64,000 bases of DNA. It comes from Flavobacterium sp. KS-LB2. Lineage in GTDB: Bacteria > Bacteroidota > Bacteroidia > Flavobacteriales > Flavobacteriaceae. Where the stretch lies: the NCBI RefSeq assembly GCF_036895565.1, contig NZ_CP145904.1, positions 2,480,001 through 2,544,000 of the forward strand. Direction: 5' to 3'. Each line of letters begins with the position of its first letter. Within the stretch, counting starts at the first letter, position 1. The notes beneath the pieces are model-generated. The model was not told the origin of the DNA. It saw only the letters and a list, made by a program, of their open reading frames with translations, and did not search any database. A program made the translations under genes and the position numbers. Shown here piece by piece: positions 1 to 7,620 of this stretch.

Positions 1-400
1 TGAAATTATTGAATCCTTCACTGGCTGCAGGAACAACAAAGAAACCCATCAACAATACAAAGACAGAAACTATCGAAGCACCAATAATATATGGTCTTAA
101 AAAACGTGTAAATGAAATACCCGAACTTAAAATAGCAATAATCTCCGTGTCATTTGCCAGTTTTGACGTAAACCAAATCACCGATAAAAATAAAAATATC
201 GGAAAAAGAGAATTCGCAAAATAAACCGTAAAGTTGTAATAGTACAGTGCAATCTCTAAAAATGGGATTTTATTCTCCAGCATTTTATTGATCTTCTCTG
301 ATACATCAACAACAATTCCTATAGGGATAAACAACAATAACATAACCGCAAATGTGGCTAAATATCTTTTTAAGATGTATTTGTCTATTATTGTAAGCAT
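1..400 (-). CDS. LptF/LptG family permease, N-terminal part (cut by window edge)
   Basis: Only the first 133 residues are in the window; the rest lies to the left of base 1. The protein starts at the ATG whose complement ends at 400 (MLTIIDKYILKRYLATF...). Hydrophobic segments at about residues 12-32, 56-77 and 104-125, together with the conserved stretch N-D-T-E-I-I-A-I-L-S-S-G-I-S-F around residues 83-97, are characteristic of the YjgP/YjgQ (LptF/LptG) permeases. In that family two such subunits form, with the LptB ATPase, the inner-membrane complex that extracts lipopolysaccharide and passes it to the periplasmic bridge. It lies about 100 bases downstream of tgt on the same strand, so the two may be cotranscribed. 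I cannot tell LptF from LptG from this part alone. Confidence 0.85.
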   Translation of the reverse strand, partial: MLTIIDKYILKRYLATFAVMLLLFIPIGIVVDVSEKINKMLENKIPFLEIALYYYNFTVYFANSLFPIFLFLSVIWFTSKLANDTEIIAILSSGISFTRFLRPYIIGASIVSVFVLLMGFFVVPAASEGFNNF

Positions 401-502
401 TTAAAAAAGTTTAAAGTTTAAGGTTGAAAAGTTTAAGGTTTAGTACAGTTGCAAATTCACACAAGGAGTTTTAAACTTTAAACTAAAAAACTTTAAACAT
501 TT
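401..502. repeat. TTTAAAC/GTTTAAA-rich intergenic repeat
   Basis: The spacer between tgt and the permease is built of short direct and inverted copies of GTTTAAAGTTTAAGG and its complement (TTTAAACTTTAAAC at about 470-485). Similar stretches occur at 35160-35232 and 43693-43730. It looks like a dispersed, A+T-rich palindromic intergenic repeat; it could form a hairpin behind tgt but has no clear U-tract terminator form. Confidence 0.5.
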
Positions 503-1633
503 CTATAATCGCTGGCTCATATTCTTCACCATCATTTCCTTCCAAGGTCTGAAATCGCCAGCTAAGATATGTTTTCTGGCTTCACGAACCAACCACATAT
601 AAAATCCAAGATTGTGAATTGTAGCAATTTGTTTCCCTAGGTATTCATTGGCAGCAAAAAGGTGACGCAAATACGCTTTTGTATATTCTGTATCCACATA
701 AGTGATTCCCATTTCGTCAATAGGAGAAAAATCAGCTTCCCACTTTTTGTTTTTGATGTTTATCGTACCATTAGCCGTAAACAACATTCCGTTTCTGGCG
801 TTACGAGTAGGCATCACACAGTCAAACATGTCAATTCCCAGAGCAATATTCTCCAAAATATTTATCGGAGTTCCCACGCCCATCAGGTAACGCGGCTTGT
901 CTTCTGGTAAAATTTCACAAACCACCTCAGTCATCGCATACATTTCCTCAGCTGGTTCCCCTACTGAAAGTCCACCAATCGCATTTCCTTGTTGGTTGGA
1001 ATTCGCGATATATTCTGCTGATTGTTGGCGTAAGTCTTTGTAACAACTTCCCTGAACAATTGGAAAAAACGTTTGTTCGTATCCGTACTTAAAAGGCTGC
1101 TTATCTAAATGATTGATGCAACGATCCAGCCAACGGTGGGTCATTTTCATCGAACGTTTGGCGTAGTTATAATCACAAGGATACGGCGTGCACTCATCAA
1201 AGGCCATGATAATATCGGCACCAATGGTACGCTGAATTTCCATTACATTCTCTGGCGTAAAAAAGTGGTACGAACCATCAATATGCGATTTGAACTTCAC
1301 TCCTTCTTCCTTAATTTTTCGGTTGGCCGAAAGCGAATACACTTGATAGCCGCCCGAATCCGTCAAAATATTACGATCCCAATTCATAAATTTATGCAAA
1401 CCACCCGCTTTTTCCAGGATTTCAGTTTGCGGACGCAAGTATAAATGGTAGGTATTTCCCAAAATAATATCTGGGTTTATATCGTCTTTCAATTCGCGTT
1501 GATGCACCCCCTTTACAGAACCTACAGTTCCTACAGGCATAAAAATTGGGGTTTCAATCACACCATGATCAGTGGTAACAGTTCCCGCTCTAGCTTTGGA
1601 CTGTGGATCTTTTTTTAATAAATCAAACTTCAT
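503..1633 (-). CDS. tgt: tRNA-guanine(34) transglycosylase
   Basis: Exchanges guanine for the queuosine precursor preQ1 at the wobble position of tRNAs for Asp, Asn, His and Tyr. The 376 residues match the usual bacterial length. Visible hallmarks are T-D-S-G-G-Y-Q at 91-97 (with the general acid/base Asp92), the V-Q-G-S and G-G-L-S-V-G-E loops near 193-226, and G-I-D-M-F-D-C-V at 266-273, which carries the nucleophilic Asp. The C-terminal zinc site is unusual. The T-I-H-N-L histidine (His340) is kept, but the three cysteines of the CxCxxC motif of E. coli and Zymomonas enzymes align with Gly309, Thr311 and Asp314. Start at 1633 follows a good promoter (1665-1696). The downstream neighbour on the same strand is an LptF/LptG permease. 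Confidence 0.95.
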   Translation of the reverse strand: MKFDLLKKDPQSKARAGTVTTDHGVIETPIFMPVGTVGSVKGVHQRELKDDINPDIILGNTYHLYLRPQTEILEKAGGLHKFMNWDRNILTDSGGYQVYSLSANRKIKEEGVKFKSHIDGSYHFFTPENVMEIQRTIGADIIMAFDECTPYPCDYNYAKRSMKMTHRWLDRCINHLDKQPFKYGYEQTFFPIVQGSCYKDLRQQSAEYIANSNQQGNAIGGLSVGEPAEEMYAMTEVVCEILPEDKPRYLMGVGTPINILENIALGIDMFDCVMPTRNARNGMLFTANGTINIKNKKWEADFSPIDEMGITYVDTEYTKAYLRHLFAANEYLGKQIATIHNLGFYMWLVREARKHILAGDFRPWKEMMVKNMSQRL

Positions 1634-1664
1634 AGTAACGTATTTCTCCCGATTGTTCGGCTGG

Positions 1665-1696
1665 CAAAGATAGGTTAATTTGAAATCTACATCAAA
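1665..1696 (-). promoter_or_regulatory. Bacteroidota-type promoter of tgt
   Basis: On the minus strand, TTTG (1696-1693), a 20-base spacer and TATCTTTG (1672-1665) match the Bacteroidota housekeeping sigma consensus TTTG-N17-23-TAnnTTTG exactly. The -7 box lies 32 bases before the tgt start codon. Confidence 0.7.
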
Positions 1697-1814
1697 AAAA
1701 TGTTTACCCTAGCAAACAGTAAAAAATCAGCCTCTTGACAGCCCCAAACAACTACTTTTTAAAAGAAAATTAGAAAAGTATAGCATTCAAAATTACAATT
1801 CCCATTCAATCGCT

Positions 1815-1950
1815 GATTTTGGGCGTGCCCTCCGCAAAAACTTCGGTCGAGCTATACGTTACAATCTTTTTCTTGTTCTCGATACTTCCGCTAAAAAGCG
1901 GAAACTCGAGCTGACGAAAAAGGATTTTCACTACTATCCCTCACGCAAAC
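1815..1950 (-). repeat. Dispersed intergenic repeat, subfamily II (copy 1)
   Basis: Read on the minus strand this starts TGCGTGAGGGATAGTAGTG and ends GCGGAGGGCACGCCCAAAA. It contains GACCGAAGTTTTTGCGGAGG near one end and a small perfect hairpin (TTCCGC/GCGGAA, 1886-1902) in the middle. The same outer blocks occur at 54721-54831 (minus) and 57176-57290 (plus). It fills the gap between tgt and the pseudogene at 2147; no gene is seen between 1697 and 2146. Confidence 0.75.
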
Positions 1951-2146
1951 AAGCAGTATACTTAACTGATAAATCCCATTTATATTCTAATAATATTCAG
2001 CAAGGGATAGTTCCTTTAGATCATTTGTAAGGAATTTTTAATATCTTTAAGAACAATTAAACGAGACAAATCTCCTCCAGTCTATCTAGAAATGGGTTAT
2101 ATTAGGAAGCTTTATTTCCTCTGTACAGTACAAGTTATGCCTCAAT

Positions 2147-2675
2147 TTGTCAGAAACAAAACGATATGAAACAAACCTAGAATACAAAATTCTCAAACAT
2201 CTATTTGAAAACGACCATGGGCAATATATTAATTTGTCCTTTATGAAAAATTATTAAAAACAAAATTAATTAGTTTGTCAAAAGAACAGCTTATAGAAAT
2301 TCATTTAGGTTTAGAAATCAGATTTGGAAATAGAAACAATATAAAAAATAATTGTGTAAAGGCTAAAATTAAGTTTAAAGCAATTGAATACTTTAATAAA
2401 ATTGAAACTGAAAATAAAAACATCATTAATAATTTTAATAATTCGACAATAGGACAATTTAATCAAGATTCTGAATTTTTAGAAAGCCCAATAAATATAA
2501 AACAAATGTAGCACCAAGTAATAATCCAGTTATAAAATCACGACTTAACACAATAGTATCAAATCCTTAGCTTATTGGAATATCATTAGCTTTAATAGCA
2601 ACTATATTTAACGGAAAACGATTTATAAGTTTTATAAATAACATACTTGATCATTTTTATTGTATTTTCGTTTAG
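2147..2675 (+). pseudogene. Decayed small hypothetical gene (two frameshifts and a stop)
   Basis: Three overlapping reading frames join into one protein. The frame from 2147 (L-S-E-T-K-R-Y-E-T-N...) ends at a stop at 2255-2257. It continues in another frame through K-L-I-S-L-S-K-E-Q-L-I-E-I-H-L-G-L-E to a stop at 2509-2511. It then continues from about 2505 in the third frame (N-V-A-P-S-N-N-P-V-I-K...), with an internal TAG at 2568-2570, a hydrophobic segment (G-I-S-L-A-L-I-A-T-I-F) and a final stop at 2673-2675. The middle part holds S-T-I-G-Q-F-N-Q-D-S-E-F, a pattern I recognise from small flavobacterial proteins with an N-terminal helical domain and a C-terminal membrane anchor. Function is unknown. 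The breaks show the gene is dead, and the true start may lie upstream of 2147. Confidence 0.6.
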
Positions 2676-2764
2676 CCCAAAATACGCTGCTCTTCTTTCT
2701 ACAACGGACGCGATAGCAGTTCAATTATAAAGCCTATTTTTAGACCAAATAAACCTTAAAATTA

Positions 2765-3334
2765 ATGTTTGCGACTCTGGAAAAATTCATAAAAAGTAAA
2801 ACTGATATTGACGCTAAAACACTAGAGGAAATCTATTCCTATTTTAGCCTGATTAAAACAAAAAAAAACGAAATCCTTTTGGATTATGACCAAATATCTA
2901 AACAGTACTATTTTATCAATAAAGGTTGCATCCGTTTATTTACTATTGGAAAAGAAGGCAATGAAAACTCGAGATATTTCGCCTTTGAGGGAAATTTTGC
3001 TACTGCTCTACCCAGTTTTATTGATCAACAACCTGCTGAAGAGTACCTACAAACCATTGAAAAATCAGAATTATTGTGTATTTCAAGAACTGATTTCTAT
3101 CATTTAACGAATACAATTCCTCAATTTGCAAAAATATACACTGAAATTCTAGAGCTTGGGTTTATAGTAGCTCAAAAAAGAATTTATGGGTTTCAAGGTT
3201 TTGATGCTTTGGCCAAAGTAAAATGGCTAATTCAACATCAACCGCAATTGTTACTTAGAGTATCCAATAAGATGGTGGCATCCTATTTGGGAATTTCACC
3301 TTATACATTAAGCCGCATAAAATCGAAATTGTAA
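2765..3334 (+). CDS. Crp/Fnr family transcriptional regulator
   Basis: The 189-residue protein has an N-terminal cyclic-nucleotide-binding-type beta-barrel (about residues 20-115, with the Y-D-Q-I-S-K-Q-Y-Y-F-I-N-K-G-C-I-R strand pattern) and a short C-terminal helix-turn-helix (V-S-N-K-M-V-A-S-Y-L-G-I-S-P-Y-T-L-S-R-I, about residues 166-185). There is no cysteine cluster of the Fnr type, so it is not an obvious oxygen sensor, and the ligand is unknown. In Bacteroidota such proteins usually control neighbouring genes. Here the next genes on the same strand, 64 bases downstream, encode an exported HbpS/GlcG-like protein and an exported hydroxyisourate hydrolase, which are plausible targets. 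Confidence 0.85.
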   Translation: MFATLEKFIKSKTDIDAKTLEEIYSYFSLIKTKKNEILLDYDQISKQYYFINKGCIRLFTIGKEGNENSRYFAFEGNFATALPSFIDQQPAEEYLQTIEKSELLCISRTDFYHLTNTIPQFAKIYTEILELGFIVAQKRIYGFQGFDALAKVKWLIQHQPQLLLRVSNKMVASYLGISPYTLSRIKSKL

Positions 3335-3398
3335 AACGTTGCCATAGCGCAATGTTTTTAATTTTTATAGGAAGTAGCTTTGCCAAAACAAATATAAT

Positions 3399-3926
3399 AT
3401 GAAAAGTATATTCCTATTTATGTTGGCAATTTCAACTGCATGCCTTGGGCAAACTTCAGTCGAAACAACAAAATCGCAACTGACAATTGATCCTTACATT
3501 AAGTCCGTTAACAATTTAACTTTAGAAGGCGCATTAGAGCTGAGTAAACGCGCTACTATGACCGCTACTTTATTAGATAAAAAAGTTGCCATAGCCCTAC
3601 TGGATGCTTCGGGAACCACTATTTTAATTACGCGTGGAGACGGTGTTGGGCCACACAACACCGAGGCTGCCAGAAGAAAAGCATACACGGCTTTGTCTAC
3701 AAAAACGCCCACTCTTCTATTATTGAGAAATGCCATCGCAAATGCAGATACCAAAAATTTAAATACACTTCCAGAATTATTGCTATTAGGTGGTGGGGTT
3801 CCTATTTGGTTCAAGGGCACTATAATTGGTAGCGTTGGAGTAGCTGGTGGTGGCAGTCCCGAAAATGATGATGCAATAGCTAAATCGGTATCCATACCTG
3901 AAATTGGAATTATGACTACCAAATAA
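3399..3926 (+). CDS. Exported HbpS/GlcG-family protein
   Basis: The first 17-18 residues (M-K-S-I-F-L-F-M-L-A-I-S-T-A-C-L-G-Q) form an export signal. It is probably a signal-peptidase I substrate, because the residues before Cys do not make a good lipobox. The mature part (about 35-175) matches the GlcG/HbpS fold: L-E-G-A-L-E-L-S-K-R-A near residue 42, the V-A-I-A-L-L-D-A-S-G strand, G-D-G-V-G-P-H-N-T-E-A-A-R-R-K-A-Y-T-A, and the glycine-rich L-L-L-G-G-G-V-P-I near residue 127 followed by G-S-V-G-V-A-G-G-G-S. HbpS in Streptomyces binds haem or degrades it and feeds a redox signal system; many family members have no known role. It lies 22 bases before the hydroxyisourate hydrolase gene, so the two probably form an operon. 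Confidence 0.85.
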   Translation: MKSIFLFMLAISTACLGQTSVETTKSQLTIDPYIKSVNNLTLEGALELSKRATMTATLLDKKVAIALLDASGTTILITRGDGVGPHNTEAARRKAYTALSTKTPTLLLLRNAIANADTKNLNTLPELLLLGGGVPIWFKGTIIGSVGVAGGGSPENDDAIAKSVSIPEIGIMTTK

Positions 3927-3948
3927 TTAAATATAAAAACAGAAAAAA

Positions 3949-4356
3949 ATGAAAAAAATAATCTTTGCCTTCCTTCTAGCAACAGTAACAAGCGTAACAT
4001 TTGCTCAAAGAAACAACTTTCAACTTTCAAGCCATATCTTAGATGTTGCAAAAGGAACACCAGCTACTGGCGTCACTATCAGACTAGAAAAATATACTGA
4101 AAAGACAAAAACTTGGTCGTTTATGGATGAAAAAATTACCGATATCAACGGTAGAATTACCAATTTTCTTAATACAGAAAAATCCAATTTAGGCATTTAT
4201 AAACTGACGTATTACACCAGCGACTATTTCAAAAAAAACAATACGGATAGTTTCTACCCTTTTATTGAGGTTGTATTCCAAATCAAAGATGACAATCACT
4301 ATCACGTTCCTATAACACTTTCTGCCTATGGGTATTCAACTTATAGAGGCAACTAA
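3949..4356 (+). CDS. Exported 5-hydroxyisourate hydrolase (transthyretin-like)
   Basis: Family members hydrolyse 5-hydroxyisourate, the product of urate oxidation, to OHCU. Residues 1-20 are a signal peptide ending near F-A-Q, so the enzyme is predicted to be periplasmic. The mature domain has the family signatures: S-S-H-I-L-D with His29, A-T-G-V-T-I-R-L near 42, D-I-N-G-R near 68, and H-Y-H-V-P-I-T-L-S...Y-S-T-Y-R-G-N at the C-terminus (117-135). The usual last residues are Y-R-G-S; here the terminal Ser is Asn. No urate oxidase, OHCU decarboxylase or allantoinase gene is near. It sits behind the HbpS-like gene and a Crp/Fnr-type regulator. Bacteroidota exported versions occur, but their substrate is not settled. 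Confidence 0.88.
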   Translation: MKKIIFAFLLATVTSVTFAQRNNFQLSSHILDVAKGTPATGVTIRLEKYTEKTKTWSFMDEKITDINGRITNFLNTEKSNLGIYKLTYYTSDYFKKNNTDSFYPFIEVVFQIKDDNHYHVPITLSAYGYSTYRGN

Positions 4357-4559
4357 ACGGATAGATAATCTAAAAAATAGAATAAAAGTCGGTCCTCCAA
4401 AAGCGGGTTCATTGATAAAATAAAGCCCGCTACTTAGCAACAAATATGAAAAATTCACTTGTTAATTCAATTTAATTAACTAACTTTCATGTATTTATAT
4501 TCAATTATCATTTTATAGATAATGAGGTTACAGCTATTTAATTTTTATACCGAGCGACT

Positions 4560-6713
4560 ATGAAAATTTCTTTAGAAAAAAAAATAATCATTGGATTTAT
4601 CCTCAACCTATTTGTTGTTTTTGCTATAGCTTGGATTTTTATTATACGGATTGATAACAATCGAAACCAAGCTTTGGATGCTTCATTGAATTGGATTGAA
4701 ATTGGGTTAATCATTTTTTCTGTCCTTTTATTAACTGTAGTTTATTTTATTATTAGGGCTCAACTTCGCGCTAAAAACATTTCTCAAAACTTACTTTTAG
4801 AAAACAAACAGTTACTACAATCGATTATTGATGCTACCTCAAGTCCAATATTCATAAAAAAAATAAATGGAGAATACCTATTTATCAATAACGAATTTGA
4901 ATCGTTGTTTAAAATTTCAAATGAAGAAATAATAGGCAAAACAGATCATGATTTTTTGCCTTATGCAACCGCTGACGCATACCGTAATTCTGATTTTGAG
5001 GTCATAAAAGCATCAAAAGAATTAAAAACCGAGGAGATTATTGAACACGCTGACGGAAAACATACTTATATCGCGGTGAAATTTCCTTTGTACGATTCTT
5101 CCAAAAGAATTTATGCCATTGGCGGTATTTTTACGGATATCTCCGAAAGAAAAAAACTAGAGGAATCTTTCAAAGATGCTGATAAATTCTTCCGTATGTC
5201 AGTAGATATGATGATTATTTCCTCTATGGATAAATTCATAAAAGTGAATCCTGCGGTCATTAAAACATTAGGGTATTCAGAAGAGGAATTATTAAGTAAA
5301 AGTTTTTTAGAATTTACACATCCCGATGATATTGAAATCACACGAAAAGAAGTTGCCAAGCTTCAAACTGGAGCTCCCTCAATAAAATTTGAAAACCGAT
5401 ACATTTGCAAAGATGGCTCCATAAAATGGCTGGTTTGGTCCGTATTTCCTGATGTTACAACTGCATTATTGTATGCCGTAGCTAGTGATATTACAGATAA
5501 AAAAGAAATTGAAACTGCACTGAATGTAGCAAATACCTTTTTTAACATGTCCTTTGATATGTTTGTCGTGATTAAAAATGATACGTTTGTAAAAGTAAAT
5601 CCTGCTTTCACTAGAATACTTGGATACGACCAAAAAGACATAATCAACAAACCTTTTTTAGATTTTATTCATCCTGAGGATGGCAAAATTTTCATGGATG
5701 CCATTAAAAAACTACAAATTAGCGACTCCGTTGTAAGTCATAGAGTCCGGGAGCTATTAAAAGATGGCTCATACAAATGGTTTGATTGGACGAGTACCAT
5801 TGACATTCAAACAGGAGTAATTTATGCCGTTGCAAGAGATGTTTCTGAATTTATTAAAAACGAAGAATCCTTAAAGGTAGCCAATATGTTTTTTGATATG
5901 GCTTTCGATATTTTAACCGTTGCAAAAGACGAGCATTTTATCAAAATTAATCAAGCTTTCACAAAAACTCTCGGATACAATCAGGAAGATATGGATCGAA
6001 TTAGATTCATCGATTTAATACATCCTGATGATAAAAAAACTACTGAAGAAGTGTTGAAAGAACATTTAAAAGGGGAATCAGTGGTTAACTTTAGAACCCG
6101 ATTCCTATGTAAGGATGGTTCTTATAAATGGCTCGATTGGAATAGTAATATGGATCTTAAAAATGGCGTTTTTTATTCCGTAGGTCGAAATGTTACAAAA
6201 CTTGTAGAGCTCGAAAATGAGCAACAAGAGGCAATAGACAATCTCTATGAAAATGAAGAAAAATTACGCCTAATAGTTGAAAATATAAGTGAAGGAATTA
6301 TTGTGGCAAACGCCGATAAAAAAATAATTATGGCTAATAATATGGCCAATGAAATTTTTGGAATCGAGGAAGACGACAAAATATCTACCAATTTAAGCAA
6401 TCATTTTGAGCTTTATTTCCCCGATGAAAAAACCATTTTCCCATCACAAAATTTACCGATGGAGCGTGCTCTAAACGGAGAAATAACGACTGATGTTGAA
6501 ATAATTCTTTGGGATTCGGTCGCACAGCAAAAGAAAAGAGTGCTAATCAGTGGCCGACCATTAGTGGATCAAAACAACAATGTGGTAGCTGCTGTGGTAA
6601 CGATAAAAGACATTAGTAAATACAAACAAATGGAGGAAGATTTAAAAGAATCAGAATCTAAATACCGACAATTAATAGGATTTCGAAAAGGCAATACAGA
6701 CACCATGCTTTAA
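4560..6713 (+). CDS. Membrane protein with five PAS domains, kinase region missing
   Basis: Two transmembrane helices (about residues 9-28 and 46-67) are followed by PAS domains at about 85-200, 205-320, 325-440, 443-560 and 570-690. Domains 2-4 are close internal copies sharing F-I-K-V-N-P-A...L-G-Y...H-P-D-D and C-K-D-G-S-x-K-W-L. The chain then begins another coiled-coil/PAS linker (E-S-E-S-K-Y-R-Q-L-I) and diverges into G-F-R-K-G-N-T-D-T-M-L and a stop. No HisKA, HATPase, GGDEF or response-regulator domain follows, and the next gene begins only 17 bases on, on the other strand. Relatives of this layout are normally sensor histidine kinases, so this looks like a truncated kinase, possibly a deletion product. 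A sensory role by partnering another kinase cannot be excluded. Confidence 0.85.
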   Translation: MKISLEKKIIIGFILNLFVVFAIAWIFIIRIDNNRNQALDASLNWIEIGLIIFSVLLLTVVYFIIRAQLRAKNISQNLLLENKQLLQSIIDATSSPIFIKKINGEYLFINNEFESLFKISNEEIIGKTDHDFLPYATADAYRNSDFEVIKASKELKTEEIIEHADGKHTYIAVKFPLYDSSKRIYAIGGIFTDISERKKLEESFKDADKFFRMSVDMMIISSMDKFIKVNPAVIKTLGYSEEELLSKSFLEFTHPDDIEITRKEVAKLQTGAPSIKFENRYICKDGSIKWLVWSVFPDVTTALLYAVASDITDKKEIETALNVANTFFNMSFDMFVVIKNDTFVKVNPAFTRILGYDQKDIINKPFLDFIHPEDGKIFMDAIKKLQISDSVVSHRVRELLKDGSYKWFDWTSTIDIQTGVIYAVARDVSEFIKNEESLKVANMFFDMAFDILTVAKDEHFIKINQAFTKTLGYNQEDMDRIRFIDLIHPDDKKTTEEVLKEHLKGESVVNFRTRFLCKDGSYKWLDWNSNMDLKNGVFYSVGRNVTKLVELENEQQEAIDNLYENEEKLRLIVENISEGIIVANADKKIIMANNMANEIFGIEEDDKISTNLSNHFELYFPDEKTIFPSQNLPMERALNGEITTDVEIILWDSVAQQKKRVLISGRPLVDQNNNVVAAVVTIKDISKYKQMEEDLKESESKYRQLIGFRKGNTDTML

Positions 6714-6730
6714 GCAGGAAAATGGATAGA

Positions 6731-7327
6731 CTATAACTTCTTTTTTAGATTCTCTTTAACGGCATCAAACCATTCGGTTCTTAAAATACTCAATATAATA
6801 CTATCTCGTCTAGCATCACTTCCTAGAGTAGGCATATGATTGCGCAACACACCTTCTACTTTACAACCAATGCTTTTCATGGCTGCGATACTTCGCTCGT
6901 TAGTATTGTCAGCTCGAAATTCAACACGTTCCATTCCCAAGGTTTCGAATGCAAACTGCAAGAGCAAAAATTTACAATGCTTGTTTAATCCTGTTCCACG
7001 AAATGCTTTTCCGTACCAAGTGTAGCCCAATTGCAGCGTTTTAAACTGCATATTAATATCATAAAAACGAGTACTTCCAGCATATTTAGCAGATTTCTTA
7101 TCAAAAACAATAAAGGGAAATTCTGTTCCATTGGCTTTGGCATTTAGGGCAATCTGAATGTATTTCTCTAAATTTTCTTTACCATTAGCACGTATCAAAG
7201 AATATTCCCAAGTCTCTGGTTCATTCATAGAAATCTCCAATAGATTTTCAACATCTGATTCTAATAAAGGACGCAGTAAAACTGTTTCGTCTTCTAAAAT
7301 GGTATTGCTGGATAAATCTAGGCTCAT
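6731..7327 (-). CDS. GNAT family N-acetyltransferase (RimJ/RimL-like)
   Basis: 198 residues of the RimJ/RimL type: the N-terminal V-L-L-R-P-L-L-E-S-D strand-helix near residue 15; Y-A-G-S-T-R-F-Y-D near 86; L-G-Y-T-W-Y-G-K-A-F-R-G-T-G-L-N near 99, which forms the acetyl-CoA pyrophosphate-binding turn; and V-E-F-R-A-D-N-T-N-E-R-S-I-A-A-M-K near 133. These enzymes use acetyl-CoA to acetylate amines such as ribosomal protein N-termini, small metabolites or antibiotics; the substrate here is unknown. It is convergent with the PAS protein gene, whose stop codon lies 17 bases from its own. Confidence 0.85.
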   Translation of the reverse strand: MSLDLSSNTILEDETVLLRPLLESDVENLLEISMNEPETWEYSLIRANGKENLEKYIQIALNAKANGTEFPFIVFDKKSAKYAGSTRFYDINMQFKTLQLGYTWYGKAFRGTGLNKHCKFLLLQFAFETLGMERVEFRADNTNERSIAAMKSIGCKVEGVLRNHMPTLGSDARRDSIILSILRTEWFDAVKENLKKKL

Positions 7328-7620
7328 CTTTTTATTTATTTAGAAAAGTAAAACCCTAAATCGATAAGGTTTCATCCCTTTTTTACATTTGAACAATACC
7401 TGTTCCTGCTAGAGAAATCGAAGGCTTATCCATTAATTCAAATCGAATCTCCTACAGCTAAGAGGCATTAAATTCAGTTGTAAATGTAGTGTAAATATTG
7501 AAAATTTAACTTCTTCTCATTTAGAGATTTTTCCTTTTTATTTTCTTAATTTCGTTATCGGTAGTAAAAATTAGTGTCAGTGAATAAATAACTACGAAAT
7601 CCAATTTTAAAAATTAAATC

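Noticed and set aside
9..224. Plus-strand 71-codon frame at the left edge
   Set aside because: Antisense of the LptF/LptG permease gene, which has clear family features.
3494..4060. 188-codon minus-strand frame over the HbpS-like and hydrolase genes
   Set aside because: Antisense shadow of two well-recognised genes.
6650..6760. Frameshifted continuation of the PAS protein into a kinase domain
   Set aside because: All three frames after 6680 were read; none gives PAS or kinase motifs before the GNAT gene.
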